Positions 27,397 to 38,745 of a stretch of DNA of 64,000 nt are shown here, one piece after another. Every line of letters begins with the position of its first letter. Position 1 is the first letter of the stretch. The translations under genes and the position numbers were made by a program. The notes beneath the pieces are model-generated. The model saw only the letters and a list, made by a program, of their open reading frames with translations, was not told the origin of the DNA and ran no database searches. Origin of the DNA: Ahrensia sp. (GTDB lineage: Bacteria; Pseudomonadota; Alphaproteobacteria; Rhizobiales; Rhizobiaceae); contig PAKZ01000009.1 of the NCBI GenBank assembly GCA_002706335.1, positions 1 through 64,000 on the forward strand, given 5' to 3'.

Positions 27397-28404
27397 ATGA
27401 GTGACATCGCCAAACCGCTGAAAATCGGATCTGTCGAGCTGCGCAATCGCGTCTTCCTTGCACCGATGTCCGGCGTGAGCGATCTGCCTTTCCGGCAAAG
27501 GGCGTGGCAGCATGGCGCGGGGCTTGTCGTGTCCGAGATGATCGCCAGCGAAGAGTTATGCCGCGATCATCGCGAAAGCCGATCGAGGGCGCGGACCGAC
27601 GGCCTGCCGGTGCGCATGCTGCAGCTGGCCGGCCGTGAGGCGAAATGGATGGGCGAAGCGGCGCGGATCGCCGAAGGCGAGGGCGCCGACATCATCGACA
27701 TAAATATGGGCTGCCCAGCCAAGAAGGTTACCGGCGGCTATTCCGGTTCGGCGCTAATGCGCGATCTCGACCATGCCATGAAGCTGATCGAAGCCACCGT
27801 GAATGCTGTCGCTGTCCCCGTCACGCTGAAGATGCGGCTTGGCTGGGATGCCGCCACGATTAACGCGCCGGAACTGGCGCGACGCGCCGAAAATGGCGGA
27901 GTTCGGATGGTGACTGTGCATGGACGGACTCGCGAACAACTCTACAATGGCCGGGCCGATTGGAGCCGTATCCGCGCGGTACGCGAGGCCGTTTCCATTC
28001 CGCTGGTCGTCAATGGGGATGTCGCCAGTCTGGATGATGCGAAGAACGCGCTCGGAGCTTCCGGCGCCGACGCCGTAATGGTGGGGCGCGCCAGCTATGG
28101 GCAGCCATGGCTTCCGGGAATGATTGCGCGCGAGGCCGGTTTTCGGACACCGGCAGATTGCGCAGCGCCGGACGATCTCGCCAGTTATGCTGCCGATCAC
28201 TATGAGGCCATGCTCGCCCATTATGGGCGAGACGCCGGGCTTCGGCACGCCCGCAAGCATCTTGGCTGGTATTTCGACAGGCACGCGATGGAGGAGGCCG
28301 CCGGCCTTCGCCGTCGCATTCTCACGAGCACCCAACCCGACGAAGTCATTCGTCTCTTATCCGAAGCCCTGGCCCCCACAGGGCACGAAGCGAAGGCTGC
28401 CTGA
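27397..28404 (+). CDS. dusB: tRNA-dihydrouridine synthase
   Basis: [21 protein letters not shown]...[23 protein letters not shown]...[14 protein letters not shown]. Confidence 0.97.
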   Translation: MSDIAKPLKIGSVELRNRVFLAPMSGVSDLPFRQRAWQHGAGLVVSEMIASEELCRDHRESRSRARTDGLPVRMLQLAGREAKWMGEAARIAEGEGADIIDINMGCPAKKVTGGYSGSALMRDLDHAMKLIEATVNAVAVPVTLKMRLGWDAATINAPELARRAENGGVRMVTVHGRTREQLYNGRADWSRIRAVREAVSIPLVVNGDVASLDDAKNALGASGADAVMVGRASYGQPWLPGMIAREAGFRTPADCAAPDDLASYAADHYEAMLAHYGRDAGLRHARKHLGWYFDRHAMEEAAGLRRRILTSTQPDEVIRLLSEALAPTGHEAKAA

Positions 28405-29555
28405 TGGCATTTATGGCACGCAAGAAACTATCCGCACCCGACCCGGCCAGCGCCCTGAAGGTCCTCGACACGTTGCGCGATCCGGTCGTCCTGCTCGACC
28501 CGGACGACTACATCGCCTTTTCCAACCTTGAGGCAGAGTACTTCTTCTCGTCCTCGCAGGGGCAATTGGCGAAATCCAAAATTCAAGATTTTGTTCCGTT
28601 TTCCAGCCCTTTGCTGGCGCTTATTCAACAAGTGCGAGAGCACGAATCGCCGGTCAATGAGTATCGTGTCGACCTCTCTTCTCCGCGGCTCGGGGCCGAC
28701 CGGATTGTCGATGTCCATGTGACGCCGGTGGCCGACGAGCCGGGAGCCATGGTGATCGTTTTCCGCGAGCGCTCCATGGCGGAGAAGTTCGATCGCCAGA
28801 TGACCCACCGCGGCGCGGCGCGTTCGGTTACCGGGCTCGCTTCGATGCTCGGCCACGAGATCAAGAACCCGCTATCGGGCATTCGCGGCGCGGCGCAGCT
28901 ACTGGAGGCGGTCGTCAGCGACGAGGACCGCGCGCTGACCGCGCTGATCCGCGAGGAGAGTGACCGGATCGTATCGCTGGTCGACCGCATGGAAGTGTTT
29001 TCCGACGAACGGCCGATTGAACGAGAGCCGGTCAACATCCACGTCGTGCTTGACCGGGTTCACCAGATCGCGGCGTCGGGGTTCGCGCGCGATATCGAGT
29101 TCGTCAAGCAATACGACCCGTCGCTTCCGATGGTGCTCGGCAACAAGGACCAGCTGATCCAGGTTTTTCTGAATCTCGTCAAGAATGCCTCAGAGGCTTG
29201 CGAGCACCGCGACCATGCGCAGATCAGGCTGAAGACCGCATTCCGCCCGGGCGTGCGTCTGTCGATTCCCGGTGCGAATGAGCGCGTCGCCTTGCCGCTC
29301 GAATTTTGCGTCGAGGACAACGGGTCCGGCGTGCCCGAGGATATCCAGATGCACATGTTCGATCCCTTCATCACGACGAAACCGAACGGCTCCGGCCTCG
29401 GCCTCGCGCTGGTCGCCAAGATCGTCGGCGACCATGGCGGCGTAATCGAATGCGACTCCCAGTCCTCGAAGACGGTATTCCGCATCTTGATGCCGGCCGC
29501 ACCGGCCATGCCGACAGAAATCGTCCAGCCGCTTACCGGAGAAAAACAACAATGA
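28404..29555 (+). CDS. ntrB: Nitrogen regulation sensor histidine kinase NtrB
   Basis: PAS domain, H-box [20 protein letters not shown], ATPase [18 protein letters not shown]; precedes ntrC. Confidence 0.96.
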   Translation: MAFMARKKLSAPDPASALKVLDTLRDPVVLLDPDDYIAFSNLEAEYFFSSSQGQLAKSKIQDFVPFSSPLLALIQQVREHESPVNEYRVDLSSPRLGADRIVDVHVTPVADEPGAMVIVFRERSMAEKFDRQMTHRGAARSVTGLASMLGHEIKNPLSGIRGAAQLLEAVVSDEDRALTALIREESDRIVSLVDRMEVFSDERPIEREPVNIHVVLDRVHQIAASGFARDIEFVKQYDPSLPMVLGNKDQLIQVFLNLVKNASEACEHRDHAQIRLKTAFRPGVRLSIPGANERVALPLEFCVEDNGSGVPEDIQMHMFDPFITTKPNGSGLGLALVAKIVGDHGGVIECDSQSSKTVFRILMPAAPAMPTEIVQPLTGEKQQ

Positions 29556-31009
29556 AAGGTACCGTTCTCGTTGCCGATGATGATGCGGCTATCCGGACGG
29601 TGGTGAGCCAGGCGCTGTCGCGCGCCGGCTACGACGTCCGGCTGACTTCGAACGCCTCGACGCTGTGGCGCTGGGTGACCGCCGGCGAGGGCGATGTTGT
29701 GGTCAGCGACGTGGTCATGCCGGACGACAATCTTTTCGATCTGTTGCCGCGTATGCGCAAGGTGCGTCCAGAGCTTCCGGTCATCGTGATGAGTGCTCAA
29801 AATACCTTCATGACGGCGATCCGCGCTTCGGAAAAGGGCGCCTACGAATATCTGCCAAAACCCTTCGATCTGGTCGAACTGACCGGGATCGTAGGTCGCG
29901 CGCTGGCGGAATCGCGACGCAAGAACGGTTCCGATGACAATGCCGTCGCCGCGCCGAAGGAACATGAGGGTATGCCGCTGGTCGGCCGGTCGGCGGCCAT
30001 GCAGGACATCTACCGCGTGCTCGCCAGGATGATGCAGTCCGACCTGACGGTGCTGATCAATGGCGAATCGGGCACCGGCAAGGAGCTGGTTGCGCGCGCC
30101 CTGCACGAATATGGCAAGCGCAAGAACGGTCCCTTCGTCGCCATTAATATGGCGGCGATCCCCCGTGACCTGATTGAATCTGAGCTCTTTGGCCATGAAA
30201 AGGGCGCCTTCACCGGCGCGCAGGCGCGCTCCACCGGCCGGTTCGAGCAGGCCGAGAACGGCACCTTGTTCCTCGACGAGATCGGCGACATGCCGATGGA
30301 CGCACAGACGAGGCTCCTGCGTGTGCTGCAACAAGGCGAATACATGACCGTTGGCGGGCGGACGCCGATCAAGACCAATGTCCGCATCGTGGCCGCAACC
30401 AACAAGGATCTGCGCTCTCTGATCAATCAGGGCCTGTTTCGCGAGGACCTCTATTACCGCCTCAATGTTGTACCGCTGCGCATGCCGCCGCTGCGCGAGC
30501 GGCTCGAAGATATTGGCGATCTCGTCACTCACTTTCTAGCCAAGGTTCAAAACGAGGGGCTGGAAGCCAAACGGATCCTGCCGGATGCTCTGCAATTGAT
30601 GGCGCGCTATCATTGGCCGGGCAACGTTCGCGAACTGGAAAACCTGATCCGGCGACTGAGCGCGCTCTATCCGCAGGAAGAGATTACTCCGGAGATAGTC
30701 GCCGCGGAACTCGACGCGGGAGAGGGAGGTGAGCAGTCGCCTGCAAGCCTCCTAACCGGCGATGTAACGATCTCACAGGCGGTCGAACTTAACATGCAGG
30801 ATTACTTTCGGTCGTTCGGCGACGGCCTGCCGCCGCCGGGCCTCTATCAGCGAGTCCTTGCCGAACTGGAGCAACCACTGATCCTTGCGACACTGGCGGC
30901 AACGCGAGGCAACCAGATTCGTGCAGCCGAAGTGCTTGGACTGAACCGGAACACGCTAAGAAAGAAGATCAAGGAGCACGGTATAAGCGTCTTCAAGGGC
31001 GGCACATAA
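29552..31009 (+). CDS. ntrC: Nitrogen regulation response regulator NtrC
   Basis: Receiver [17 protein letters not shown]+ [13 protein letters not shown] (intact sigma54-contact loop), C-terminal [28 protein letters not shown] overlap with ntrB. Confidence 0.98.
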   Translation: MKGTVLVADDDAAIRTVVSQALSRAGYDVRLTSNASTLWRWVTAGEGDVVVSDVVMPDDNLFDLLPRMRKVRPELPVIVMSAQNTFMTAIRASEKGAYEYLPKPFDLVELTGIVGRALAESRRKNGSDDNAVAAPKEHEGMPLVGRSAAMQDIYRVLARMMQSDLTVLINGESGTGKELVARALHEYGKRKNGPFVAINMAAIPRDLIESELFGHEKGAFTGAQARSTGRFEQAENGTLFLDEIGDMPMDAQTRLLRVLQQGEYMTVGGRTPIKTNVRIVAATNKDLRSLINQGLFREDLYYRLNVVPLRMPPLRERLEDIGDLVTHFLAKVQNEGLEAKRILPDALQLMARYHWPGNVRELENLIRRLSALYPQEEITPEIVAAELDAGEGGEQSPASLLTGDVTISQAVELNMQDYFRSFGDGLPPPGLYQRVLAELEQPLILATLAATRGNQIRAAEVLGLNRNTLRKKIKEHGISVFKGGT

Positions 31010-31099
31010 ATCGCGGCACCTTCCGCGCAATGTTGCAATGCTGCCACATTCTGTTGCATGTTGGTCACTCCGAGTTGTCGGACACCAGCAGATTAGAAA

Positions 31100-33427
31100 A
31101 TGTCACTGATACAGAGCGCTAAGGGCGCCCTCGATTTCGGCGTGAACGACCATTCGAGGGCCCGAAGGATGCAGATCCGCGGCATAGCCGTGATCGTTGG
31201 GGCGCTCGTGACGGCCGGTGTATCCTTTGCGGTCCTGATCGGACTGACGCCGATACAGCCCGATGCTCGCGTCACCCTTTCCGCGATCGTCATCAACGGT
31301 TTCTTCGTCTTCGCGATGCTCTGGTTGATCGGAATGGAGCTTCGCCGGATCTATCTGGCACGCAAGGCGGGAAAGGCTGCTTCGCGCCTGCATGTGCGCA
31401 TCGTCGGCCTGTTTTCGCTGATCGCAGCCATACCAGCTATCGCCATTGCCGTCGTCGCGAGCGTTACGCTTGATCTCGGGCTCGACCGCTGGTTCGAGAT
31501 CCGCACCAAGACGATCGTCGAATCATCGCTGCAAGTCGCCGAATCCTACATCAACGAGAATGCGATCAATCTGCGGGACGCAACGATCAACATGGCCTTT
31601 GCCGTGGACGGCCAACGTCGCCTCTACAGTCTCGATCAGGTCGGCTTTCGGCATTTTCTCACGCAGCAGGCCAAGGGCCGCGGGATGCTCGGCGCTTTCG
31701 TGATCCGGCCTAATGGAACCATCGTGCAAAGCGCTGAGATCGACGTTGACAATTAGTTGCCCTCGCCGCCACAGGACGCACTTGATGCGGCCAAGGCCGG
31801 CCTGCCGGTGGTCATTCCTCCGGGCGTTACCAATCTTGTCGGCGCCATCATAAAGCTGCGGGAAATTCCGAACGCTTATATCTACACGATCCGAACGGTC
31901 GACGCCAAAGTTCTGGATGCGGTACAACTTATGCAGCAGAACCGCGCGGAATATACCGGACTTGAGGCGAACCGAACATCTTTCCAGCTTGCCTTTGCGA
32001 TCCTCTATTTCGGGCTGACGCTGATCATGATCCTGTCCGCGATCTGGACTGGTATCGCCGTTGCAAACCGGCTAGTACGGCCTATCCGGCAATTGATCGG
32101 CGCCGCCGAGGAGGTCTCAGAAGGCAATCTGGATATACGCGTTCCGGTGCGCGCGTCCGACGGCGATGTCGGCTATCTCGGCCAGACCTTCAACGGAATG
32201 CTGGGCCAATTGAAGGAACAACGAGACAAGTTGCTGCACGCCAACGAACTGATCGACCAGCGTCGGCGGTTTTCCGAAGCGGTTCTATCAGGCGTGTCAG
32301 CGGGAGTGATGGGCGTGGATGATGGCGGTGTCGTCACTGTCGCCAACCGCTCGGCCGCAGCCATTCTGGGAACCGGCGAGAAAATCGAGCCGGGAACGAG
32401 AATCGACAGCTTGTCGTCGCACATCGCCGCGGTTCTCGACGAGGTCCGCAAGAGTGACCGCGACGATGTTCGCAAGCAGGTTACCTATCTCGACAGGAGC
32501 GGACGCGAACGCGTGCTCAATGTCCAGGTCACTGTCGATCGCGATGTAGGCGCCGGCCAGCGCGTTATCGAGTCCCAGTACGAGTTGGACGAAGCGCCGG
32601 CGAGCCATACGCATGTCATTACGATCGACGACATTTCCGATCTCGTCGAAGCGCAGCGTTCGACTGCCTGGGCCGATGTGGCGCGCCGCATCGCGCACGA
32701 GATCAAGAATCCGCTGACGCCGATCCAGCTTTCAGCCGAGCGGCTGAAACGCCGTTACGGCAAGGTGGTTGGCGAGGACAGCGCGGTCTTCGACCAATGC
32801 ACCGACACGATCATTCGTCAGGTCGGTGATATCGGACGCATGGTGGACGAATTCTCTTCCTTCGCACGGATGCCGAAGCCCGTGATGGAGCGCAAGGATC
32901 TACGCAATACGCTGCGCGAGGCAACATTCCTGGTGGAAGTCAGCCGCAGCGATATCAAATTCGAGCGCGATTTTGACGACGAGGAGCTTGCCTGCGATTT
33001 CGACGACCGCCTCGTCGGACAGGCTTTCGGCAACATTATCAAAAACGCGTCCGAGGCGGTCGAAGCGCGCCAGGCAAGTGATGAAGGCCGCGAAGAAGGC
33101 CATATTCTGGTTCGCGCTTATAGAAACGGCAGGGAGATCGCCGTTGACGTGATCGACAACGGCAAGGGGCTTCCGCGCCAGAACAGGGCGAAGCTCCTTG
33201 AGCCCTATATGACAACGCGCGAGAAGGGCACCGGCCTCGGTCTCGCCATCGTCAAGAAAATCATGGAAGACCATGACGGTCGGCTCGAGTTGCACGATGC
33301 ACCGGCCGACTACCATGGTGGATGCGGAGCGATGGTGCGACTGGTGTTTCCTGCTGCCGCGCAAACGATTTCGTCGGGCAATGACGCGGAACAGGAAACC
33401 GGGGCGCAAGCTGAGAGGACAGCATGA
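31100..33427 (+). pseudogene. ntrY: NtrY sensor histidine kinase interrupted by an in-frame TAG (31754-31756)
   Basis: ORF 31100-31756 (three TM segments and start of the periplasmic region) and ORF 31757-33427 (rest of the periplasmic region, fourth TM, HAMP, PAS, H-box RRIAHEIKNPLTPIQLSAERLKRRYG, ATPase) are in the same frame and separated only by TAG. Confidence 0.85.
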
Positions 33428-34785
33428 AAGCGGACATTCTGATCGTCGACGATGAGCAGGACATTCGAGAGATCGTTGCGGGGATCCTTGAAGACGAAGG
33501 TCATGAAACGCGCACGGCCCATGACAGCGATAGCGCGCTGGCGGCAATTTCCGACCGCGCGCCGCGCCTCGTCTTCCTCGACATCTGGCTGCAGGGCTCG
33601 AAGCTCGACGGGTTGGCTTTGCTGGACGAAATTCAAACGATGCATCCCGGCATGCCGGTGGTGATGATATCCGGTCACGGCAATATCGAGACCGCCGTTT
33701 CAGCCATCAAGCGCGGAGCCTATGACTATATCGAAAAGCCGTTCAAGGCCGACCGTCTTGTACTGATTGCCGAAAGGGCGCTTGAGACCTCGGCGCTCAA
33801 AATGGAAGTGAAGGACCTAAAGCGGCGGTCAAGTGAAACTCGCGAGCTGATCGGCAGTTCGGCGGCAATCAACGCGCTGCGCCAGACGATCAATCGGGTA
33901 TCGCCGACAAACAGCCGTATCCTGATCACGGGCCCGTCTGGATCCGGCAAGGAATTGGTGGCGCGAACTATCCACGCCAATTCGTCGCGGGCAAAAGGGC
34001 CGTTCGTTGTGATCAATGCTGCGGCGATTACGCCGAGCCGCATGGAAACCGAACTTTTCGGCACGGAACCAAATGGCGGCGAGCGAAAGGTCGGCGCATT
34101 GGAACAGGCGCATGGCGGCATTCTCTATATCGACGAGATCGCCGACATGCCGTTGGAGACGCAGACCAAGATCCTCCGCGTGCTGGTCGACCAAGAATTC
34201 GAAAGGGTCGGCGGGGTGCGGCGGGTGAAGGTCGATGTGCGGATCATCTCCTCCACCGCCTTCAATCTAGAGGAACTCATCGAAGCAAAGCGGTTCCGCC
34301 GCGATCTGATGAACCGGTTGGCCGTCGTGCCCATCGAGGTGCCGCCGCTGGCGGACCGGCGCGAGGACATTCCGATGCTCGTGCAAACCTTCATGAAGCA
34401 GATCAGCGAACACACAGGCATCCGCCCGAAATTCATCGGCGACGACGCCATGGCCGTTCTTCAGGCGCATGACTGGCCGGGCAATATCCGCCAGCTGCGC
34501 AACAATATCGAACGGCTGATGATCCTGACACGCGACGAGCCGGACGACACGGTTATCGGCGTTGAAAAGCTACCCTCCGAAATTGGCGAGAACCTGCCGC
34601 GTGCGCCCACCTCTGATGACGCCCACATAATGGCGCTGCCGCTTCGCGAAGCGCGGGAGCGCTTCGAACGTGATTATCTGCTTGCCCAGATTTCGCGTTT
34701 TGGCGGAAACATCTCGCGTACGGCCGAATTCGTTGGTATGGAGCGGTCCGCGTTGCACCGAAAGCTGAAATCGCTTGGTGTCTAG
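33424..34785 (+). CDS. ntrX: Response regulator NtrX
   Basis: MKADILIVDDEQDIREIVAGILEDEGHETRTA..., AAA+ domain with VINAAAITPSRMETELFGTE, Fis-type HTH NISRTAEFVGMERSALHRKLKSLGV. Confidence 0.96.
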   Translation: MKADILIVDDEQDIREIVAGILEDEGHETRTAHDSDSALAAISDRAPRLVFLDIWLQGSKLDGLALLDEIQTMHPGMPVVMISGHGNIETAVSAIKRGAYDYIEKPFKADRLVLIAERALETSALKMEVKDLKRRSSETRELIGSSAAINALRQTINRVSPTNSRILITGPSGSGKELVARTIHANSSRAKGPFVVINAAAITPSRMETELFGTEPNGGERKVGALEQAHGGILYIDEIADMPLETQTKILRVLVDQEFERVGGVRRVKVDVRIISSTAFNLEELIEAKRFRRDLMNRLAVVPIEVPPLADRREDIPMLVQTFMKQISEHTGIRPKFIGDDAMAVLQAHDWPGNIRQLRNNIERLMILTRDEPDDTVIGVEKLPSEIGENLPRAPTSDDAHIMALPLREARERFERDYLLAQISRFGGNISRTAEFVGMERSALHRKLKSLGV

Positions 34786-34812
34786 AAGCCACCTAACCGC
34801 ACGGGGAATTTC

Positions 34813-36189
34813 ATGCGGGTAATCATCTGCGGCGCCGGCCAGGTCGGATACGGCATCGCCGAGCGGCTGGCCGCCGAGGCCAACGACGTTTCCGTCATCG
34901 ACATGTCGGCAAACCTGGTCCAGCGCATTCGTGACACGCTGGACGTGCGCGGTTTCGTAGGACATGGCAGCCATCCCGACGTGCTGGCCGCGGCCGGAGC
35001 TGATCAGGCCGACATGATCATCGCCGTGACGCTTTACGACGAAGTCAATATGACGGCCTGCCAAGTCGCCCATTCGCTGTTCGACGTGCCGACGAAGATC
35101 GCGCGTATCAGGTCGCAGAGCTATCTGCATGCCCATTACAACAATCTCTTCTCCCGCGATCATCTGCCGATCGATGTGATCATTTCGCCGGAGCGCGAGG
35201 TGGGTGATGTGGTGCTGCGCCGGATCGCTGCGCCGGGTGCGACCGACATCGTTCAGTTCGCCGAAGGCAAGGTCACGATGATGGCGATCGAGTGCCGGGA
35301 CGATTGTCCCGTCATCAACACGCCGCTGAGCCAGTTATCGGAACTTTTCCCGGATCTATCGGCAACGGTGGTCGGCGTCTGGCGCAACGATCGACTGTTC
35401 GTACCGCATTCCGTAGACCAGCTCCTCGCGCATGACCTTGTATATGTGATCGCCAATCGCCAGCAAGTGAAGCGCACCCTTAGCCTGTTCGGCCATGACG
35501 AGGCCGAAGCGCGGCGGATCATCATCGCAGGCGGCGGCAATGTGGGCCTCTATGTGGCAAGCCAGATGGAGCAGAAGCAAACCCGGGCCAAGGTCAAGAT
35601 CATCGAGGCGCATCACGACCGCGCGGTAATGGTCGCCGATCAGTTGCGGCGGACCGTGGTGCTGCATGGCAGCGCACTGGACCAGCAGGTCCTCGTCGAG
35701 GCCGATATTGAGGACAGCGAACTGATGGTTTCGCTGACCAATGACGATCAGGTCAATATTCTTTCCGCGGTGATGGCCAAGCGACTCGGCTGCCAGTCTA
35801 CGCTGGCGCTGATCAACGACCCCGCCTATCAGGGATTCACCGAAACGCTCGACATCGATGCGCATATCAATCCGCGCGCCGTGACGATCTCGCGCGTCTT
35901 GCAGCATGTGCGCCGTGGCCGAATCCGCCAGGTGCATAGCGTTCAGAAAGGGTCCGCCGAGGTGATCGAGGCGGAGGCGCTGGAAACCTCGCCCCTGGTC
36001 GGCGCGCCGTTGAAGGAACTCGACCTGCCTGAAAACATCCGCATCGGCGCGATCTTCCGAGACGGAGAAGTGATCAAGCCGAACGGGGCCACCCGGATCA
36101 AGGCAAAGGACCGTGTTGTCATTTTCGCTCTGTCCGAAGCGGTTCGCCGTGTCGAACAGATGTTCCGCGTCAGCCTCGAATTCTTCTGA
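34813..36189 (+). CDS. trkA: Trk system potassium transporter TrkA
   Basis: MRVIICGAGQVGYGIAERLAAEANDVSVIDM with second RCK repeat RIIIAGGGNVGLYVA. Confidence 0.97.
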   Translation: MRVIICGAGQVGYGIAERLAAEANDVSVIDMSANLVQRIRDTLDVRGFVGHGSHPDVLAAAGADQADMIIAVTLYDEVNMTACQVAHSLFDVPTKIARIRSQSYLHAHYNNLFSRDHLPIDVIISPEREVGDVVLRRIAAPGATDIVQFAEGKVTMMAIECRDDCPVINTPLSQLSELFPDLSATVVGVWRNDRLFVPHSVDQLLAHDLVYVIANRQQVKRTLSLFGHDEAEARRIIIAGGGNVGLYVASQMEQKQTRAKVKIIEAHHDRAVMVADQLRRTVVLHGSALDQQVLVEADIEDSELMVSLTNDDQVNILSAVMAKRLGCQSTLALINDPAYQGFTETLDIDAHINPRAVTISRVLQHVRRGRIRQVHSVQKGSAEVIEAEALETSPLVGAPLKELDLPENIRIGAIFRDGEVIKPNGATRIKAKDRVVIFALSEAVRRVEQMFRVSLEFF

Positions 36190-36229
36190 TGCCGACGCCG
36201 GACGCGGTCCGGCCGTAACGGGAAGCGCC

Positions 36230-37714
36230 ATGCGTACCGTCATCTTCCTTCTGGGCTTTGCCTGTGCGCTGTTCTTCTTCTCGTTGGCCGCGCCGATTCT
36301 GGTCGGCTTCGCGCATGGCGAGGACCAGCACGCGCTGCGGCTCGCGGTGATGGCGTCGACGGGTGCGTTCATCGCGGTCCTGGCGATGACGGCCTCTTTC
36401 GGCTACCGCCATGTCGTTACCCCAACCCGGCTGATCGTCTCCATGGTCTTCGTGTGGCTCGGACTTGGGCTTATCGGAACGCTTCCCTTCCTGCTCGTGC
36501 TCGACCTCTCCTTCGAAAAGGCGTTGTTCGAAAGCATCTCAGGTCTCACCACGACCGGCGCGACGACCTTTGCGACTCGCGAGACGCTGCCGCAGTCGAT
36601 CCTGTTCTGGCGTTTGCAACTTGAATGGATAGGCGGCTTCCTGACACTCGCCTCGCTGTTTCTGGTCCTGTCGCCGCTCGCGATCGGCGGATTGCCGCGC
36701 CGCGCCATGGCGTCGGAATGGAGCATGGACAGGAACGCGGCGCGCGACGCCGGTTTCCAGCATCTCAAACGTTATGTGCCGATGCTCGGTTACTATCTCG
36801 CCGCCTCGGTGATTGTATTCTTCCTGTTCGTCGCCAGCGGAGCGGACAGTCTCGGCGCGGCGCATCTGACGATGACCAGCATAGCGACCGGCGGTTTCAA
36901 TCCTTACGACGACGATCTCGCGTCGCGCTTCGGGATTTCGTCCATGGCGATCATGGCAGCCGTGCTAATGATTTCGGCGACCAGCCTGTTCTGGCAGCGC
37001 TACGATCTGTTCAGCCCGTTCAGGGTCATCCGGCAAAACAGCGAGGCCTGGTGGGTCGTCATGACGGTCACCGCGCTGACCGGACTCTATTTGCTGGCGT
37101 TTCGGGGGCTGAACGCCTTTTCCGGCGAAGGCAATGTCGCCATCGTGCTGGTCGAAAGCTTCTTCGCGGCAGCCTCGGTGGTCGCAACATCGGGTCATGA
37201 GCCGCGTCCGGGCATTATCGCGCTTGTGCCCGAAATTCTGATCTTTCCGGTGGCCTTTGTCGGGGCCGCTGTTTTTTCGACCGCGTCCGGACTGAAAATG
37301 CATCGGCTCGGCGCGATGCTTGTCCAGTCGTTTCGTGAATTGAACCTGCTGATCTATCCGAGTTCGGTCATCCCGACGCGGATCGCCAATGTTGAATACA
37401 GCGAACGGACTATCGTCGAATCCTGGCCGGTGGTCCTGCTGACGTTGGCTATGCTGGCGCTTTCGGTTTTTGCATTGGCCGGCGGGCCAGGGAACTTCGA
37501 GGCTGCACTGCTGGCGGGCATGGCCCTTTTGCTCAATGCCGGGCCGCTGTATGAGGCCTATATTCCGGTTGCCGCATCGGCGGATCTGTGGCCCGAATTT
37601 CGCGACTTCAATTCTGTCGAGAGGCTGATAGCCTGTATTGTCATGCTACTCGGACGATTGGAATTCGTCGCGGTGTTTGCAATTCTCAATCTTCGTTACT
37701 GGCTGAGTCGCTAA
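36230..37714 (+). CDS. trkH: TrkH family potassium uptake protein
   Basis: ESISGLTTTGATTF and IATGGFNPYDDDLA selectivity-filter repeats. ATG 36230 follows trkA; the longer ORF start at 36113 overlaps trkA. Confidence 0.95.
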   Translation: MRTVIFLLGFACALFFFSLAAPILVGFAHGEDQHALRLAVMASTGAFIAVLAMTASFGYRHVVTPTRLIVSMVFVWLGLGLIGTLPFLLVLDLSFEKALFESISGLTTTGATTFATRETLPQSILFWRLQLEWIGGFLTLASLFLVLSPLAIGGLPRRAMASEWSMDRNAARDAGFQHLKRYVPMLGYYLAASVIVFFLFVASGADSLGAAHLTMTSIATGGFNPYDDDLASRFGISSMAIMAAVLMISATSLFWQRYDLFSPFRVIRQNSEAWWVVMTVTALTGLYLLAFRGLNAFSGEGNVAIVLVESFFAAASVVATSGHEPRPGIIALVPEILIFPVAFVGAAVFSTASGLKMHRLGAMLVQSFRELNLLIYPSSVIPTRIANVEYSERTIVESWPVVLLTLAMLALSVFALAGGPGNFEAALLAGMALLLNAGPLYEAYIPVAASADLWPEFRDFNSVERLIACIVMLLGRLEFVAVFAILNLRYWLSR

Positions 37715-37729
37715 GCGCGGGAGACGCAT

Positions 37730-38593
37730 TTGTCACGCATTGCATATGTCAAGGGACGCTATCGCCCGCATGCGCAGGCGACGGTGCATATCGAGGATCG
37801 CGGCTACCAGTTCGCCGACGGCGTCTACGAGGTCTGTGAGGTGGCGCGCGGCTATATCATCGATATGACCCGGCATCTCGACCGGCTCGGGCGATCGCTG
37901 TCCGAGTTGCAAATCGTCTGGCCAGTCGAGCGAGACGCGCTGACGGCCATCATGCGCGAGGTGGTGCGGCGCAACCGGGTTCACGACGGGCTGGTCTATA
38001 TCCAGGTCAGCCGCGGGGTGGCACGGCGTGACCATGTCTTTCCGGTTTCCCCCGTGAAGCCATCTCTCGTGGTGACCTCGCGGGCAAGCGACCCGCAGGC
38101 CGCACGGGCCAAGGCGGGAGAGGGGATCGCGGTTATTACCGTGCCGGAAAATCGCTGGGAACGGGTGGACATCAAGTCAGTCGGGCTTCTTCCCAATGTC
38201 CTTGCCAAGCAGAAGGCTAGGGAGAGCGGTGCCGGAGAAGCCTGGTTCATCGACCATGATGGCATCGTCAAGGAAGGCGCGGCGACCAATGCCTGGATCG
38301 TGACGAAGGACGGCATCCTCGTGACGCGTCCTGCCGATTTTGGAATACTGCGCGGAATCACTCGGACCACAGTAATGGACATCGCCAGGGAACAGGGCCT
38401 TTCGGTGGAGGAGCGCGGATTTTCCGTCGAAGAGGCCAAACAGGCGCGTGAGGCCTTCATCACGGCGGCGACGACTTTGGTCATGCCGGTCGTGCGCATC
38501 GACGACGCGCCTGTCGCCAACGGCCATCCCGGCGGTGTGGCACTTGCGCTGCGCGATGCGTTTTTTGACACTGCGGAGAAAACGCCTGTTTAG
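37730..38593 (+). CDS. D-amino-acid transaminase (class IV aminotransferase), TTG start
   Basis: VHIEDRGYQFADGVYEVCEV...YIQVSRGVARRDHVFP...WFIDHDGIVKEGAATNAWIV: DAAT family. Confidence 0.93.
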   Translation: MSRIAYVKGRYRPHAQATVHIEDRGYQFADGVYEVCEVARGYIIDMTRHLDRLGRSLSELQIVWPVERDALTAIMREVVRRNRVHDGLVYIQVSRGVARRDHVFPVSPVKPSLVVTSRASDPQAARAKAGEGIAVITVPENRWERVDIKSVGLLPNVLAKQKARESGAGEAWFIDHDGIVKEGAATNAWIVTKDGILVTRPADFGILRGITRTTVMDIAREQGLSVEERGFSVEEAKQAREAFITAATTLVMPVVRIDDAPVANGHPGGVALALRDAFFDTAEKTPV

Positions 38594-38638
38594 GCGCGCG
38601 AAAGCCGAAGCTGTCAGAAGGGAAAAAGAAAAAAAGGG

Positions 38639-38667
38639 GTGATTTTTTTGCCCATTGAAAAAATCAC
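38639..38667. promoter_or_regulatory. Perfect 10-bp A/T-rich inverted repeat upstream of hfq
   Basis: GTGATTTTTT (38639-38648) and AAAAAATCAC (38658-38667). Confidence 0.6.
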
Positions 38668-38689
38668 TAAGATTTTTACCATTGTCACG

Positions 38690-38718
38690 TTGCAGCGAAA
38701 CCATAACGCGACTAATTC
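38690..38718 (+). promoter_or_regulatory. Possible sigma70-like promoter of hfq
   Basis: TTGCAG (38690-38695), 17-bp spacer, TAATTC (38713-38718), 27 bp before ATG 38746. Confidence 0.35.
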
Positions 38719-38745
38719 ATTGATTGCATGCCCAACGGATAACAC

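Noticed and set aside
31010-31099. Possible sigma54 promoter before ntrY (TGCCAC ... TTGCA)
   Set aside because: The -24 element has TGCCAC instead of TGGCAC and the spacing is one nucleotide too long, so the match is not convincing.
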